From an uncultured Clostridia bacterium (GTDB lineage Bacteria > Bacillota > Clostridia > Oscillospirales > Oscillospiraceae), in NCBI GenBank assembly GCA_947176425.1, contig CAMWQV010000080.1:1-7876 (forward strand): DNA of 7,876 bases, given 5' to 3'. Positions within the stretch are counted from its first letter, which is position 1. Each line of letters opens with the position of its first letter. Below, piece after piece: positions 1 through 5,805 of this stretch. Under the pieces are notes generated by a model. The model made no database searches and was not told where the DNA came from. It worked only from the letters and a program-made list of their open reading frames with translations. The position numbers were made by a program, and so were the translations under genes.

Positions 1-510
1 ATTGTGGCCCGCGTTACGTATGAGGGCCTCATGGAGGTTGACCGCGTGATTGAATCGGAGACCGTCCTGGTGGAGCCGGTGACCGAGGTGCAGGCCCGCG
101 GTACGCTGGAGCGTCCCACATGGCTGCCTACCGGGTCTTTCCGCTGGCCGGTAAGCGGTACCATTACTTCCAAATATGGTTATCGCAATATCTTCGGCGG
201 CAGTTCTTTCCACGGCGGAATCGATATTGCCAATTCCTATGGTACGGATGTTGTTGCTGCTGACGGCGGCGAGGTCATCTACGCCGGATGGATGGGCAGT
301 TATGGGAATCTGGTCCAGATTGACCACGGCAACGGCTATATCACCTACTATGGTCACAACAGCAGCCTGGTGGTCAGCGTTGGCGATAAAGTCTATAAGG
401 GCCAGCATATCGCGGAGATGGGCAGTACAGGACGTTCTACCGGAAATCACTGTCACTTTGAGGTCCGTCTCAACGGCGAACGGCAGAATCCTATTAACTA
501 TCTCCCGTAA
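1..510 (+). CDS. G5 domain / M23 family peptidoglycan endopeptidase, 5'-partial
   Basis: This is the C-terminal part of a secreted zinc metallopeptidase expected to cut peptide cross-links in peptidoglycan outside the cell. The frame is open to the window edge, so the true start lies upstream; the GTG at position 4 sits inside a domain and is not a start. Counting that codon as residue 1, residues 1-35 look like the end of a G5 domain (VTYEGLMEVDRVIESETV, then an ARGT ending), and the LytM/M23 fold follows from about residue 46 (FRWPVSGTITSKYGYR). Zinc-site residues are visible: H70 and D74 in FHGGIDIA, H118 in YYGH, and H149/H151 in NHCHFEV. The catalytic domain is complete to its usual NPINYLP end. 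A hairpin terminator follows 13 nt after the TAA, so the gene ends its own transcript. The upstream LysM, coiled-coil or signal regions common in such proteins cannot be seen. Family call is secure; the exact substrate is not known. Confidence 0.93.
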   Translation: MVARVTYEGLMEVDRVIESETVLVEPVTEVQARGTLERPTWLPTGSFRWPVSGTITSKYGYRNIFGGSSFHGGIDIANSYGTDVVAADGGEVIYAGWMGSYGNLVQIDHGNGYITYYGHNSSLVVSVGDKVYKGQHIAEMGSTGRSTGNHCHFEVRLNGERQNPINYLP

Positions 511-523
511 ATCTTCAATCATG

Positions 524-558
524 AGGCGCATCGGATGGCTGTCCGGTGCGCCTTTCTT
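524..558 (+). terminator. Rho-independent terminator after the M23 gene
   Basis: A 12-bp stem is formed by 524-535 (AGGCGCATCGGA) and 542-553 (TCCGGTGCGCCT), with one T-G wobble and a 6-nt loop (536-541). It is followed by a short T-rich tract (TTTCTT, about 553-558). It begins 13 nt after the stop codon of the endopeptidase gene and separates it from the downstream regulator operon. Confidence 0.85.
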
Positions 559-644
559 GTGACAAATTATTCCCTGTTTCGGCAAAACTGACAAGCTCTG
601 GAATCCGAGCGTTATAGAAATTGTGTGTAATTCTGTTGAAATTG

Positions 645-673
645 TTGAAAACCCCTTGTGAGAACTGTATAAT
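645..673 (+). promoter_or_regulatory. Sigma-A-type promoter P1 for the two-component operon
   Basis: The -35 box TTGAAA (645-650) and a perfect -10 box TATAAT (668-673) are separated by exactly 17 bp. Transcription would start near 680, giving a leader of about 95 nt before the regulator's GTG. The octamer TGTTGAAA occurs twice in a row (634-641 and 643-650), the second copy containing the -35 box. Start site not measured; inferred from consensus. Confidence 0.8.
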
Positions 674-706
674 AAAATATCCGCGGCAAAAGGTTGGAAT
701 CCATAA

Positions 707-739
707 AAATGTTGCCGTTTTGATGCCGGAAGGATGTAA
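707..739 (+). promoter_or_regulatory. Candidate response-regulator operator (11-bp phased repeats) in the regulator leader
   Basis: Reading in 11-nt steps gives AAATGTTGCCG (707-717), TTTTGATGCCG (718-728) and GAAGGATGTAA (729-739). The first two agree at 7 of 11 positions and the second and third keep GAT in phase. The block TTTTGATGCCG also occurs at 4426-4436, in the stronger four-repeat array before the carboxypeptidase gene. OmpR-family regulators typically bind direct repeats spaced 10-11 bp, so this may be an autoregulatory site. It lies downstream of P1. It may also overlap a second weak promoter, with TTGATG (720-725) as -35 and TATAGG (743-748) as -10, 17 bp apart. Function is inferred. 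Confidence 0.45.
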
Positions 740-774
740 TTCTATAGGGAGCAAATAACAGGAGGCATACTGCT

Positions 775-1434
775 GTGATCCAAATTTTAATTGTCGAGGA
801 CGAAAAACCAATTTCCAGCCTGATCCGGATGGCTCTGACAAAGGAGGGCTATTCCTGCACCTGCGTTTACGACGGCGCGGCGGCGGCTGACCTGCTGGAA
901 TCGACCCCTTTTGACCTGATCCTGCTGGACGTCATGCTGCCCTATGTAGACGGTTTTGAACTGATGGAGTACATACGCCCGCTGGAGATACCTGTCATTT
1001 TTATAACGGCTGTGGATTCCGTTCCCAACCGCGTTAAGGGCCTGAAGCTGGGCGCGGAGGATTATATTGTCAAGCCCTTTGAGACGATTGAGCTGCTGGC
1101 CCGGATCGACGTGGTTCTGCGCCGGTATCAGAAATGCGGTATGGTATTGCAGGCGGGCGGGCTGGAGATTGACACCCGGTCCATGCAGGTCTGGCGGGAC
1201 GGAGAGGAGATCAATCTGACTAAAACAGAATATGAACTGCTGCTTTTATTCGCCCGCAATCCGCGCCGCGCTATGTTTCGGGAGACGATCTATGAGCGGG
1301 TTTGGGGCGGTGAATACCCGTTCGGAAGCAAAGCCGTCGATCTGGCGGTGCAGAGACTGCGGAAAAAAGTCGGCTGGGAACATCTGCTGAAAGCGGTCAA
1401 TAAAGTCGGCTACCGTCTGGAAATATCGCCATGA
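775..1434 (+). CDS. OmpR/VanR-family response regulator transcription factor
   Basis: Cytoplasmic DNA-binding regulator of 219 aa, the normal length for the OmpR class. The receiver domain (about 1-118) shows the acidic pocket E8/D9 in IVEDE, the phospho-acceptor D52 in LILLDVMLP, the switch threonine T78 in VIFITA and K100 in DYIVKPF. The C-terminal winged-helix domain (about 128-217) has the typical LTKTEYELLLLFARNP start, the recognition-helix region around residues 184-200 (GSKAVDLAVQRLRKKVG) and the wing NKVGYRLE. The GTG start is chosen because GGAGG at 761-765 lies 9 nt upstream and the protein then begins directly with the receiver's first beta strand. Its stop overlaps the kinase start (ATGA), so the two are translationally coupled partners. 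It probably controls its own operon and the downstream carboxypeptidase gene through 11-bp repeats. Family assignment is firm; its target genes are inferred. Confidence 0.96.
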   Translation: MIQILIVEDEKPISSLIRMALTKEGYSCTCVYDGAAAADLLESTPFDLILLDVMLPYVDGFELMEYIRPLEIPVIFITAVDSVPNRVKGLKLGAEDYIVKPFETIELLARIDVVLRRYQKCGMVLQAGGLEIDTRSMQVWRDGEEINLTKTEYELLLLFARNPRRAMFRETIYERVWGGEYPFGSKAVDLAVQRLRKKVGWEHLLKAVNKVGYRLEISP

Positions 1435-2846
1435 AATTTCGTATTAAAATGACGCTCTGTATGCTTGCGCTACTGTCGGCGCTTTTCGGCGCGGGAGGGA
1501 GTCTGCTGATTGCCGAATCCTTCCAGGACTCCCTGGAGCGGGAACGTGACGCGGCGTTTACCTCCTGCCGCATGGCCTGGACCGCGCTGCAAATCGTCAA
1601 CGGCCTGGACCCCTATCTGGACAGTGACGCTTTGTCAGTAACAATGGCGCAGCTCTATGAGCAGGACCGGTCCAGCTGGGCTGCGCTGCGGCTGTCAACA
1701 GAGGAAACCGTCTTGTACAGTGTGGACAACACCGCGTCGTATCTCTTGCAGAATACCGCCCGCCCCGACTCCGGAGGCTGTATCTTTACCATCATGCCGG
1801 GGCCGGACGGGGAACAATACCTGCTTCTGTCCAGCGCGGTGGAGACCAACGGCGACATTTTATACTTGCAGACTGCCCACAATATTTCCGCGCTCTATAC
1901 CATGCGCCGCAGCCAGCAGAAAACCTATCTGCGGGTATTTGGCATTATGGCGCTGCTGTGCGCGGTGCTGTCCTACACAGTATCCAAAGTGCTGACACGG
2001 CCTCTGGTCGGGCTGTCGCGGACCTCACGGGCCATTGCAGGCGGGGATTTTTCCAGCCGGGTGCCGGTGCGGTCGGCGGATGAGATCGGCGCGGTCTCGG
2101 AGGATTTTAACGCGATGGCGGCGCAGATGGAGGAAACCATTTCACAGCTGCACCAGGCGGTGGAACGGCAGGAGCGGTTTGTCGGAAGCTTTGCCCATGA
2201 GATGAAAACCCCTATGACCAGTCTCATCGGTTACGCGGAGCTTCTGCGGAGCGGTACGCTGACCCCGGAGGAACAGACCGAAGCGGCGGGCTATATCTAC
2301 TCGGAAGGGAAACGGCTGGAGAATCTGTCCCGAAAACTGCTGGAACTGCTGGTTTTGAAACAGAAGGGCCTGCCGTTTACGGAGATATCCCCGTCGGACC
2401 TGATTGGGGAACTGGTGGAACGCCTGCGGCCTCTGTGCGTAAAACGAAATATTGCCGTTACCAGCGACTGCCAGCGGGGAATCTGTCTGATGGAACCAGA
2501 CTTAATTTGGTCCCTGCTGCTGAACCTGACCGACAACGCCCAGAAAGCGATGGACAACGGCGGACATATTCTGTTCCGTTCCGATATGCTTGCTGACGGC
2601 TGCCGCATTCAGGTTATGGACGACGGCCCCGGCATCCCGCCGGAAGCGCTGGAACATCTTACGGAAGCGTTTTACCGCGTGGACAAGGCGCGTTCCCGCA
2701 GACAGGGCGGATTTGGGTTGGGGCTCGCGCTCTGCCAGGAGATCGCCGCCCTGCACAACGGTACAATCTCTTTTCAGAACCGGCCCAGCCGCGGCGCGTG
2801 CGTGACAGTGGAACTGCACAGCGGACGCGGGGAAACCGCAAAATAG
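1431..2846 (+). CDS. Membrane sensor histidine kinase (HAMP-HisKA-HATPase_c)
   Basis: Sensor kinase of 471 aa, partner of the regulator whose stop codon it overlaps by 4 nt. Order seen: transmembrane helix about 7-28, extracytoplasmic sensor about 29-165, second helix about 167-187, HAMP linker about 188-240 (LTRPLVGLSRTSRAIAGGDFSSRVPV), HisKA H-box with phospho-acceptor H256 (SFAHEMKTPMTSLIGY), then an HATPase_c domain with N-box LLLNLTDNAQKAMD (362-375, N365/N369), G1 box DDGPGIP (397-403), F-box EAFYRVDKA and G2 box GGFGLGLAL (426-434). All catalytic motifs are intact, and E257 after the histidine fits a kinase that can also dephosphorylate its partner. The roughly 135-residue sensor region matches no domain I recognise, so the signal is unknown; the nearby cell-wall genes suggest an envelope cue. 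No strong Shine-Dalgarno precedes it (only GGA at 1419-1421), consistent with translational coupling. Confidence 0.96.
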   Translation: MKFRIKMTLCMLALLSALFGAGGSLLIAESFQDSLERERDAAFTSCRMAWTALQIVNGLDPYLDSDALSVTMAQLYEQDRSSWAALRLSTEETVLYSVDNTASYLLQNTARPDSGGCIFTIMPGPDGEQYLLLSSAVETNGDILYLQTAHNISALYTMRRSQQKTYLRVFGIMALLCAVLSYTVSKVLTRPLVGLSRTSRAIAGGDFSSRVPVRSADEIGAVSEDFNAMAAQMEETISQLHQAVERQERFVGSFAHEMKTPMTSLIGYAELLRSGTLTPEEQTEAAGYIYSEGKRLENLSRKLLELLVLKQKGLPFTEISPSDLIGELVERLRPLCVKRNIAVTSDCQRGICLMEPDLIWSLLLNLTDNAQKAMDNGGHILFRSDMLADGCRIQVMDDGPGIPPEALEHLTEAFYRVDKARSRRQGGFGLGLALCQEIAALHNGTISFQNRPSRGACVTVELHSGRGETAK

Positions 2847-2859
2847 GGGGTGGGAAGAT

Positions 2860-3627
2860 TTGAAACAGTTACGCGCCTGGATTCTTTTGCTGTTTACGCT
2901 GCTGCTGACCATAACCGGCGCGCTGCTGCCCTATGGAGTATCCCGTTTGCAGGATACCTATGTGGAAAACCGCATGGAAACCCGATCCTTTGACCCGGTC
3001 AGCCTGACGCTCCAGCAGGGCGGGGACGTGCTTGTGCGCCTGCGGGACCTGTCGGGCGGGTTTGACAGCATGGTCTGGTCGGGTGAGACAAAAATGACCC
3101 CTGAAGAGGTCTCCAGCGCCGCCGCTGATGTTGTTTACATTCTGGCGGACGCCGGGTATATTCCGGACTTTTTTGAGGACAGGAGCGCGGGACCGGCATA
3201 TATGGAGCCGAATCTCATCATCTCCACAGAGAGGGCCGGAAGTCCGTCCGCTGTGATCTGGCTCTGCTCCCTGCCCGGCGGCATGGTCTTTATTGACGAT
3301 GAAAGCGGAAAAATGGTCGCGCTGGAAGCTCCTTCGCCTGATATATACGAAGAGTTTATCATGAACAGCAGTGCCAATGCTGCCGTCTCCGGCAGGCAGA
3401 ACGCTTTTATCTCCGATTCACAGATGGATCGTTTTACAAAACTCGCAAGCAAATGGGCATCTACTCTATCCCAATATTACGGTATGGAAGTTTCCCTGAA
3501 CGAGGCAGAGCTTCCCACGGAATACAGCGCCGTGTTTCAGCTGCGCTTTCAGCCGCCGGAAGATCAGGAACCTTGTGATATAACGCTTACATTCTATGAT
3601 AACGGACATATTTTCTTTAATCTCTAA
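2860..3627 (+). CDS. Membrane-anchored extracytoplasmic protein of unknown function, paralog 1
   Basis: I do not recognise a named family for this 255-aa protein. It has a short basic N-terminus and one hydrophobic helix (about residues 5-24, WILLLFTLLLTITGALLP) without a lipobox, so it should be anchored with the remainder outside the cell. The mostly acidic ectodomain ends in CDITLTFYDNGHIFFNL. It is a clear paralog of the next gene: over residues 20-51 (GALLPYGVSRLQD to PVSLTL) I count 25 of 32 identical residues. The shared pattern continues with STERAG...AVIW / STTNAD...AVAW, IDDESGKMV / LDDINGKVV, FTKLAxxW and FYDNG. The start is TTG, 13 nt after the kinase stop, behind a G-rich stretch (2846-2855). 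No ATG gives an N-terminus that includes the helix, and the TTG aligns without gaps to the ATG of the paralog. Position suggests an accessory or regulatory partner of the kinase; this is inference. Confidence 0.85.
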   Translation: MKQLRAWILLLFTLLLTITGALLPYGVSRLQDTYVENRMETRSFDPVSLTLQQGGDVLVRLRDLSGGFDSMVWSGETKMTPEEVSSAAADVVYILADAGYIPDFFEDRSAGPAYMEPNLIISTERAGSPSAVIWLCSLPGGMVFIDDESGKMVALEAPSPDIYEEFIMNSSANAAVSGRQNAFISDSQMDRFTKLASKWASTLSQYYGMEVSLNEAELPTEYSAVFQLRFQPPEDQEPCDITLTFYDNGHIFFNL

Positions 3628-3629
3628 GC

Positions 3630-3634
3630 GGAGG
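3630..3634 (+). promoter_or_regulatory. Ribosome binding site that decides the start of paralog 2
   Basis: GGAGG here is only 2 nt before the ATG at 3637 but 11 nt before the in-frame ATG at 3646. Only the second spacing is workable, so translation should start at 3646. Confidence 0.75.
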
Positions 3635-3645
3635 TTATGCTAATC

Positions 3646-4431
3646 ATGAAAATATTGCGAACCTGCGGCCTGCTCCTGCTGGTATCCGTTCTGACCGCCG
3701 GAGGCGCGCTGCTGCCTTACGCTGTATCCCGCATACAGGACCGCTATGTGGAAAACCAGACGGAAGCCCGGTCGTTCGAGCCGGTCAGCCTGACGCTTTC
3801 AGAAGACGGCGGCCTGCTGCTGATGCTGGAAAATATGCAGCAGTGTATGGGTATGAGCTGGCAGGGCGACACACATTTGACCGAATCGGAGATTGCAGCC
3901 GCGGCGCGGGATACGGTATCCGCTCTGACAGATGCCGGGCTGATTCAGGTGTATGCCCAAAGATATCTGCTGAACAGGGAGCTGCTGGAGGAAATGGACC
4001 TGGAACGGCTGGAGGACTTATGCGATATCTATCCTATGCTGATGGTCTCCACAACAAATGCGGATTTTTCTGCTGTTGCCTGGGCCTGTCACTGGCATAT
4101 CGGCTTTGAGGGATTATTTATTCTGGACGATATCAACGGTAAAGTTGTGTCCGGCAGCATTGACTTATCCGAGTCTGATTACCCGGTCTTCGGACGGACA
4201 GGCTATATTGATATGGAGGCTTTTACCAAGCTGGCGTATAGCTGGCAGGATTTTTTTGCGGTATATTACGAGATGGAAGCGATTTCCGTATCAGAATCGC
4301 ATTCGCGGGAGACAAGCGACTATACCCTGAAATTTACGCTGCTGTTTGTTCCGGGAAACGGACATGACAGTTTCAAAGTCCCGCTGGTTTTTTACGACAA
4401 TGGATATTTTACCTTCAATCAGTTTTTTTGA
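3646..4431 (+). CDS. Membrane-anchored extracytoplasmic protein of unknown function, paralog 2
   Basis: Tandem duplicate of the preceding gene, 261 aa from the chosen start. An in-frame ATG nine bases upstream (3637) is rejected: it is 2 nt from the GGAGG, whereas MKILRTCGLLLL aligns residue for residue with MKQLRAWILLLF of paralog 1. A hydrophobic helix (about 5-24) is followed by the conserved juxtamembrane block GALLPYAVSRIQDRYVENQTEARSF and an acidic ectodomain ending in FYDNGYFTFNQFF. Relative to paralog 1 it carries extra sequence in the middle (about 98-118, LLNRELLEEMDLERLEDLCD) and lacks the stretch near paralog 1 residues 165-185, so the ectodomains have diverged more than the stalk. 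There is no lipobox and no recognised enzymatic motif. It lies 18 nt after paralog 1 and is surely co-transcribed. Its stop codon lies inside the first repeat of the operator array before the next gene. Function unknown; an envelope-signal accessory role is inferred from position. Confidence 0.85.
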   Translation: MKILRTCGLLLLVSVLTAGGALLPYAVSRIQDRYVENQTEARSFEPVSLTLSEDGGLLLMLENMQQCMGMSWQGDTHLTESEIAAAARDTVSALTDAGLIQVYAQRYLLNRELLEEMDLERLEDLCDIYPMLMVSTTNADFSAVAWACHWHIGFEGLFILDDINGKVVSGSIDLSESDYPVFGRTGYIDMEAFTKLAYSWQDFFAVYYEMEAISVSESHSRETSDYTLKFTLLFVPGNGHDSFKVPLVFYDNGYFTFNQFF

Positions 4432-4469
4432 TGCCGTTTTGATGGGAAATTGATACTGGTCCGATAAAC
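4426..4469 (+). promoter_or_regulatory. Operator array: four 11-bp direct repeats before the carboxypeptidase gene
   Basis: The repeats are TTTTGATGCCG (4426-4436), TTTTGATGGGA (4437-4447), AATTGATACTG (4448-4458) and GTCCGATAAAC (4459-4469). GAT recurs at 4430, 4441, 4452 and 4463, exactly one helical turn apart, and the first three units carry TTGAT. The last two cover the place where a -35 box would be (about 4455-4460), which has no consensus (ACTGGT). This is the pho-box-like layout used by OmpR/PhoB-type activators, so the regulator encoded at 775-1434 is the obvious candidate to bind. Binding is inferred; the repeat itself is seen directly. Confidence 0.65.
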
Positions 4470-4474
4470 CGCCC

Positions 4475-4483
4475 TGTTATACT
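4475..4483 (+). promoter_or_regulatory. Extended -10 promoter of the carboxypeptidase gene
   Basis: TGTTATACT contains an extended -10 TG (4475-4476) and the hexamer TATACT (4478-4483). The position 17 bp upstream lacks a good -35 box and is occupied by the GAT repeat array, fitting an activator-dependent promoter. The predicted transcript starts near 4490, leaving about 30 nt of leader. Confidence 0.6.
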
Positions 4484-4503
4484 GCCGTCAGTCAAAAACG
4501 ATA

Positions 4504-4509
4504 GAAAGG
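4504..4509 (+). promoter_or_regulatory. Ribosome binding site deciding the carboxypeptidase start
   Basis: GAAAGG is 3 nt before the ATG at 4513 and 12 nt before the in-frame ATG at 4522. The shorter spacing is too tight, so the second ATG (MYKREIS) is preferred. The difference is three residues. Confidence 0.5.
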
Positions 4510-4521
4510 TCTATGATTATA

Positions 4522-5361
4522 ATGTACAAAAGAGAGATCAGTATACCCGTTTCCGACCTGGAACCGTACCGCAGGCCCACGCCGTACCGTGAGGAAGCGC
4601 GGCCCGTCCAGCGGCGCAGACGCAGGCGCAGGACAAATTGGGGGCCGCTGCTGTTTCTGATTGGATTCTGTATGCTGCTGGCCCTGAGCGTTATGCTGTC
4701 TACCAGTTTTGCGCCGTTCCCGAAAGACAGCAGTACAGGCGCTGTGCTGCCGCAGACCGCAGCCGTGACGCCGATTATGTCGGAGGAGCCGGCGTTTGGG
4801 GACGATGACTGGCGGCTGACGCTGGTCAATCGTTGGAACCCGCTGTCGAAAAACTATTCGTTCTCAGCAACGCAGCTTTCCAACGGGCATTCCGTCGATT
4901 CACGGTGCTATGAGGACTTGCAGGCTATGATGAACGCCTGCCGGGGCGCGGGACTGTCACCAGTCATCTGTTCGTCGTACCGGCCCTATGAAAAACAGGA
5001 GGAATTGTTTCTGAATAAAGTGGAACGGCTGAAAGCGCAGGGCTATTCCGAACAAACTGCGGAGACCGAAGCAGGAAAGGAAATCGCTTTGCCGGGAACC
5101 AGCGAGCATCAATTAGGGCTTGCCCTGGATATTGTAGATATCAACAACCAAATCCTTGACAGCTCCCAGGAACAGACGGATGTGCAGAAATGGCTGATGG
5201 CCCACAGCTGGGAATATGGATTTATTCTGCGGTATCCCAACGATAAAAGCGATATTACGGGTATAATTTATGAACCGTGGCATTACCGGTACGTAGGAAA
5301 AGAAGCGGCAAAGGAAATTTATGAGCAGGGAATCTGTCTGGAGGAATATCTGGGGCAGTAA
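4522..5361 (+). CDS. VanY-like M15-family D-alanyl-D-alanine carboxypeptidase, membrane-anchored
   Basis: Zinc carboxypeptidase expected to remove the terminal D-Ala from peptidoglycan stem pentapeptides on the outer face of the membrane. The protein is 279 aa from this start; an alternative ATG at 4513 adds three residues. The cytoplasmic N-terminus is strongly basic, with seven arginines in a row (residues 31-37). It is followed by one transmembrane helix (about 41-63), a linker, and the catalytic domain from about residue 95. Diagnostic M15 motifs are present: SSYRPYE (151-157), SEHQLGLALD giving zinc ligands H196 and D203, and EPWHYR giving catalytic E251 and zinc ligand H254. The domain is complete. 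The gene has its own predicted promoter under a repeat array and ends at a strong terminator. In van operons VanY lowers the glycopeptide target, but no ligase, VanH or VanX gene is here, so a housekeeping or stress role in wall remodelling is equally likely. Confidence 0.93.
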   Translation: MYKREISIPVSDLEPYRRPTPYREEARPVQRRRRRRRTNWGPLLFLIGFCMLLALSVMLSTSFAPFPKDSSTGAVLPQTAAVTPIMSEEPAFGDDDWRLTLVNRWNPLSKNYSFSATQLSNGHSVDSRCYEDLQAMMNACRGAGLSPVICSSYRPYEKQEELFLNKVERLKAQGYSEQTAETEAGKEIALPGTSEHQLGLALDIVDINNQILDSSQEQTDVQKWLMAHSWEYGFILRYPNDKSDITGIIYEPWHYRYVGKEAAKEIYEQGICLEEYLGQ

Positions 5362-5366
5362 ACAGA

Positions 5367-5407
5367 AAACCGTCAGAAGAACAAAATTGCGGTTCTCCTG
5401 ACGGTTT
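5367..5407. terminator. Bidirectional terminator between convergent operons
   Basis: A long stem pairs AAACCGTCAG (5367-5376) with CTGACGGTTT (5398-5407). After one A/C mismatch, AGAAC (5378-5382) pairs with GTTCT (5392-5396), leaving a 9-nt loop. On the plus strand it is followed by TTTATT, and on the minus strand by TTTTCTGTTT. It fills the 48-nt gap between the carboxypeptidase stop and the stop of the SdpI-family gene, so it can end both transcripts. Confidence 0.88.
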
Positions 5408-5409
5408 AT

Positions 5410-5793
5410 TCAGCGTTTATTGCCGTATTCGTCAAAATTCTTTCGTAAAGCGGATTCTGTCGGGATAATGGTCAAGATCATCGGAAGTATCTGTAACCCT
5501 GAGAGAACAGCACCCGCAGTACCGACAGTACCAACATCTCTGCCAATAAAAAACAGCATTACTGCTATGGATATTGGCAGCAAAACCAGTCCCCACTGAT
5601 ACCACAATTTCCCGATACACTGATGGGCAAATTCCCATGTGTCGCGGTTTTTCATTGACATACTGGTTCGATAACCGAAAACCGGATTGATTTCTTTCGG
5701 GGCGTTTTGCATAAAAGATTTCCCGAACCCGATCATTACAGCCGGAACCAGCAGTTCCGTTATCAGCATAAAGAGCCAGAATCCGATTTCCAT
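5410..5793 (-). CDS. SdpI-family small integral membrane protein
   Basis: Membrane protein of 127 aa with about three hydrophobic helices (residues 3-22, 66-83 and 91-111). The SdpI-family signature is seen as NPVFGYRTSMSMKN (36-49) followed by DTWEFAHQCIGKLW (51-64). In Bacillus subtilis SdpI is the immunity protein against the SdpC toxin and also sequesters the repressor SdpR. Most homologs, like this one, are short and of unknown role. No SdpC- or SdpR-like gene is visible here. A strong GGGAGG (5799-5804 on the minus strand) lies 5 nt before the ATG. The stop of galT is 12 nt upstream, so it is probably the last gene of the galactose operon by transcription if not by function. It ends within a few bases of the bidirectional terminator. 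Family call good; function unknown. Confidence 0.85.
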   Translation of the reverse strand: MEIGFWLFMLITELLVPAVMIGFGKSFMQNAPKEINPVFGYRTSMSMKNRDTWEFAHQCIGKLWYQWGLVLLPISIAVMLFFIGRDVGTVGTAGAVLSGLQILPMILTIIPTESALRKNFDEYGNKR

Positions 5794-5805
5794 AGCAGCC
5801 TCCCT

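Noticed and set aside
709..758. Possible leader peptides in the regulator leader: ATG TTG CCG TTT TGA, then an overlapping 11-codon frame from 723.
   Set aside because: Neither has a ribosome binding site, and both lie on the phased repeats, which explain the sequence better.
515..841. A 108-codon minus-strand frame over the intergenic region before the regulator.
   Set aside because: It crosses the terminator and promoter P1 and enters the regulator gene; the protein has no recognisable features.
2502..2912. A 136-codon open frame on the minus strand over the kinase 3' end.
   Set aside because: It overlaps the intact HATPase domain of the kinase and the start of paralog 1; nothing supports it as a protein.
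4483..4488. Another TGCCGT downstream of the vanY -10 as a further operator copy.
   Set aside because: Six bases only, out of phase with the 11-bp array (51 bp from the first copy) and without the TTTTGAT part.
775..5361. A vancomycin-resistance (van) gene cluster.
   Set aside because: A VanRS-like pair and a VanY-like enzyme are present, but no D-Ala-D-Lac/D-Ser ligase, VanH, VanX or VanT gene is seen. Such regulator and carboxypeptidase families are common outside resistance operons.
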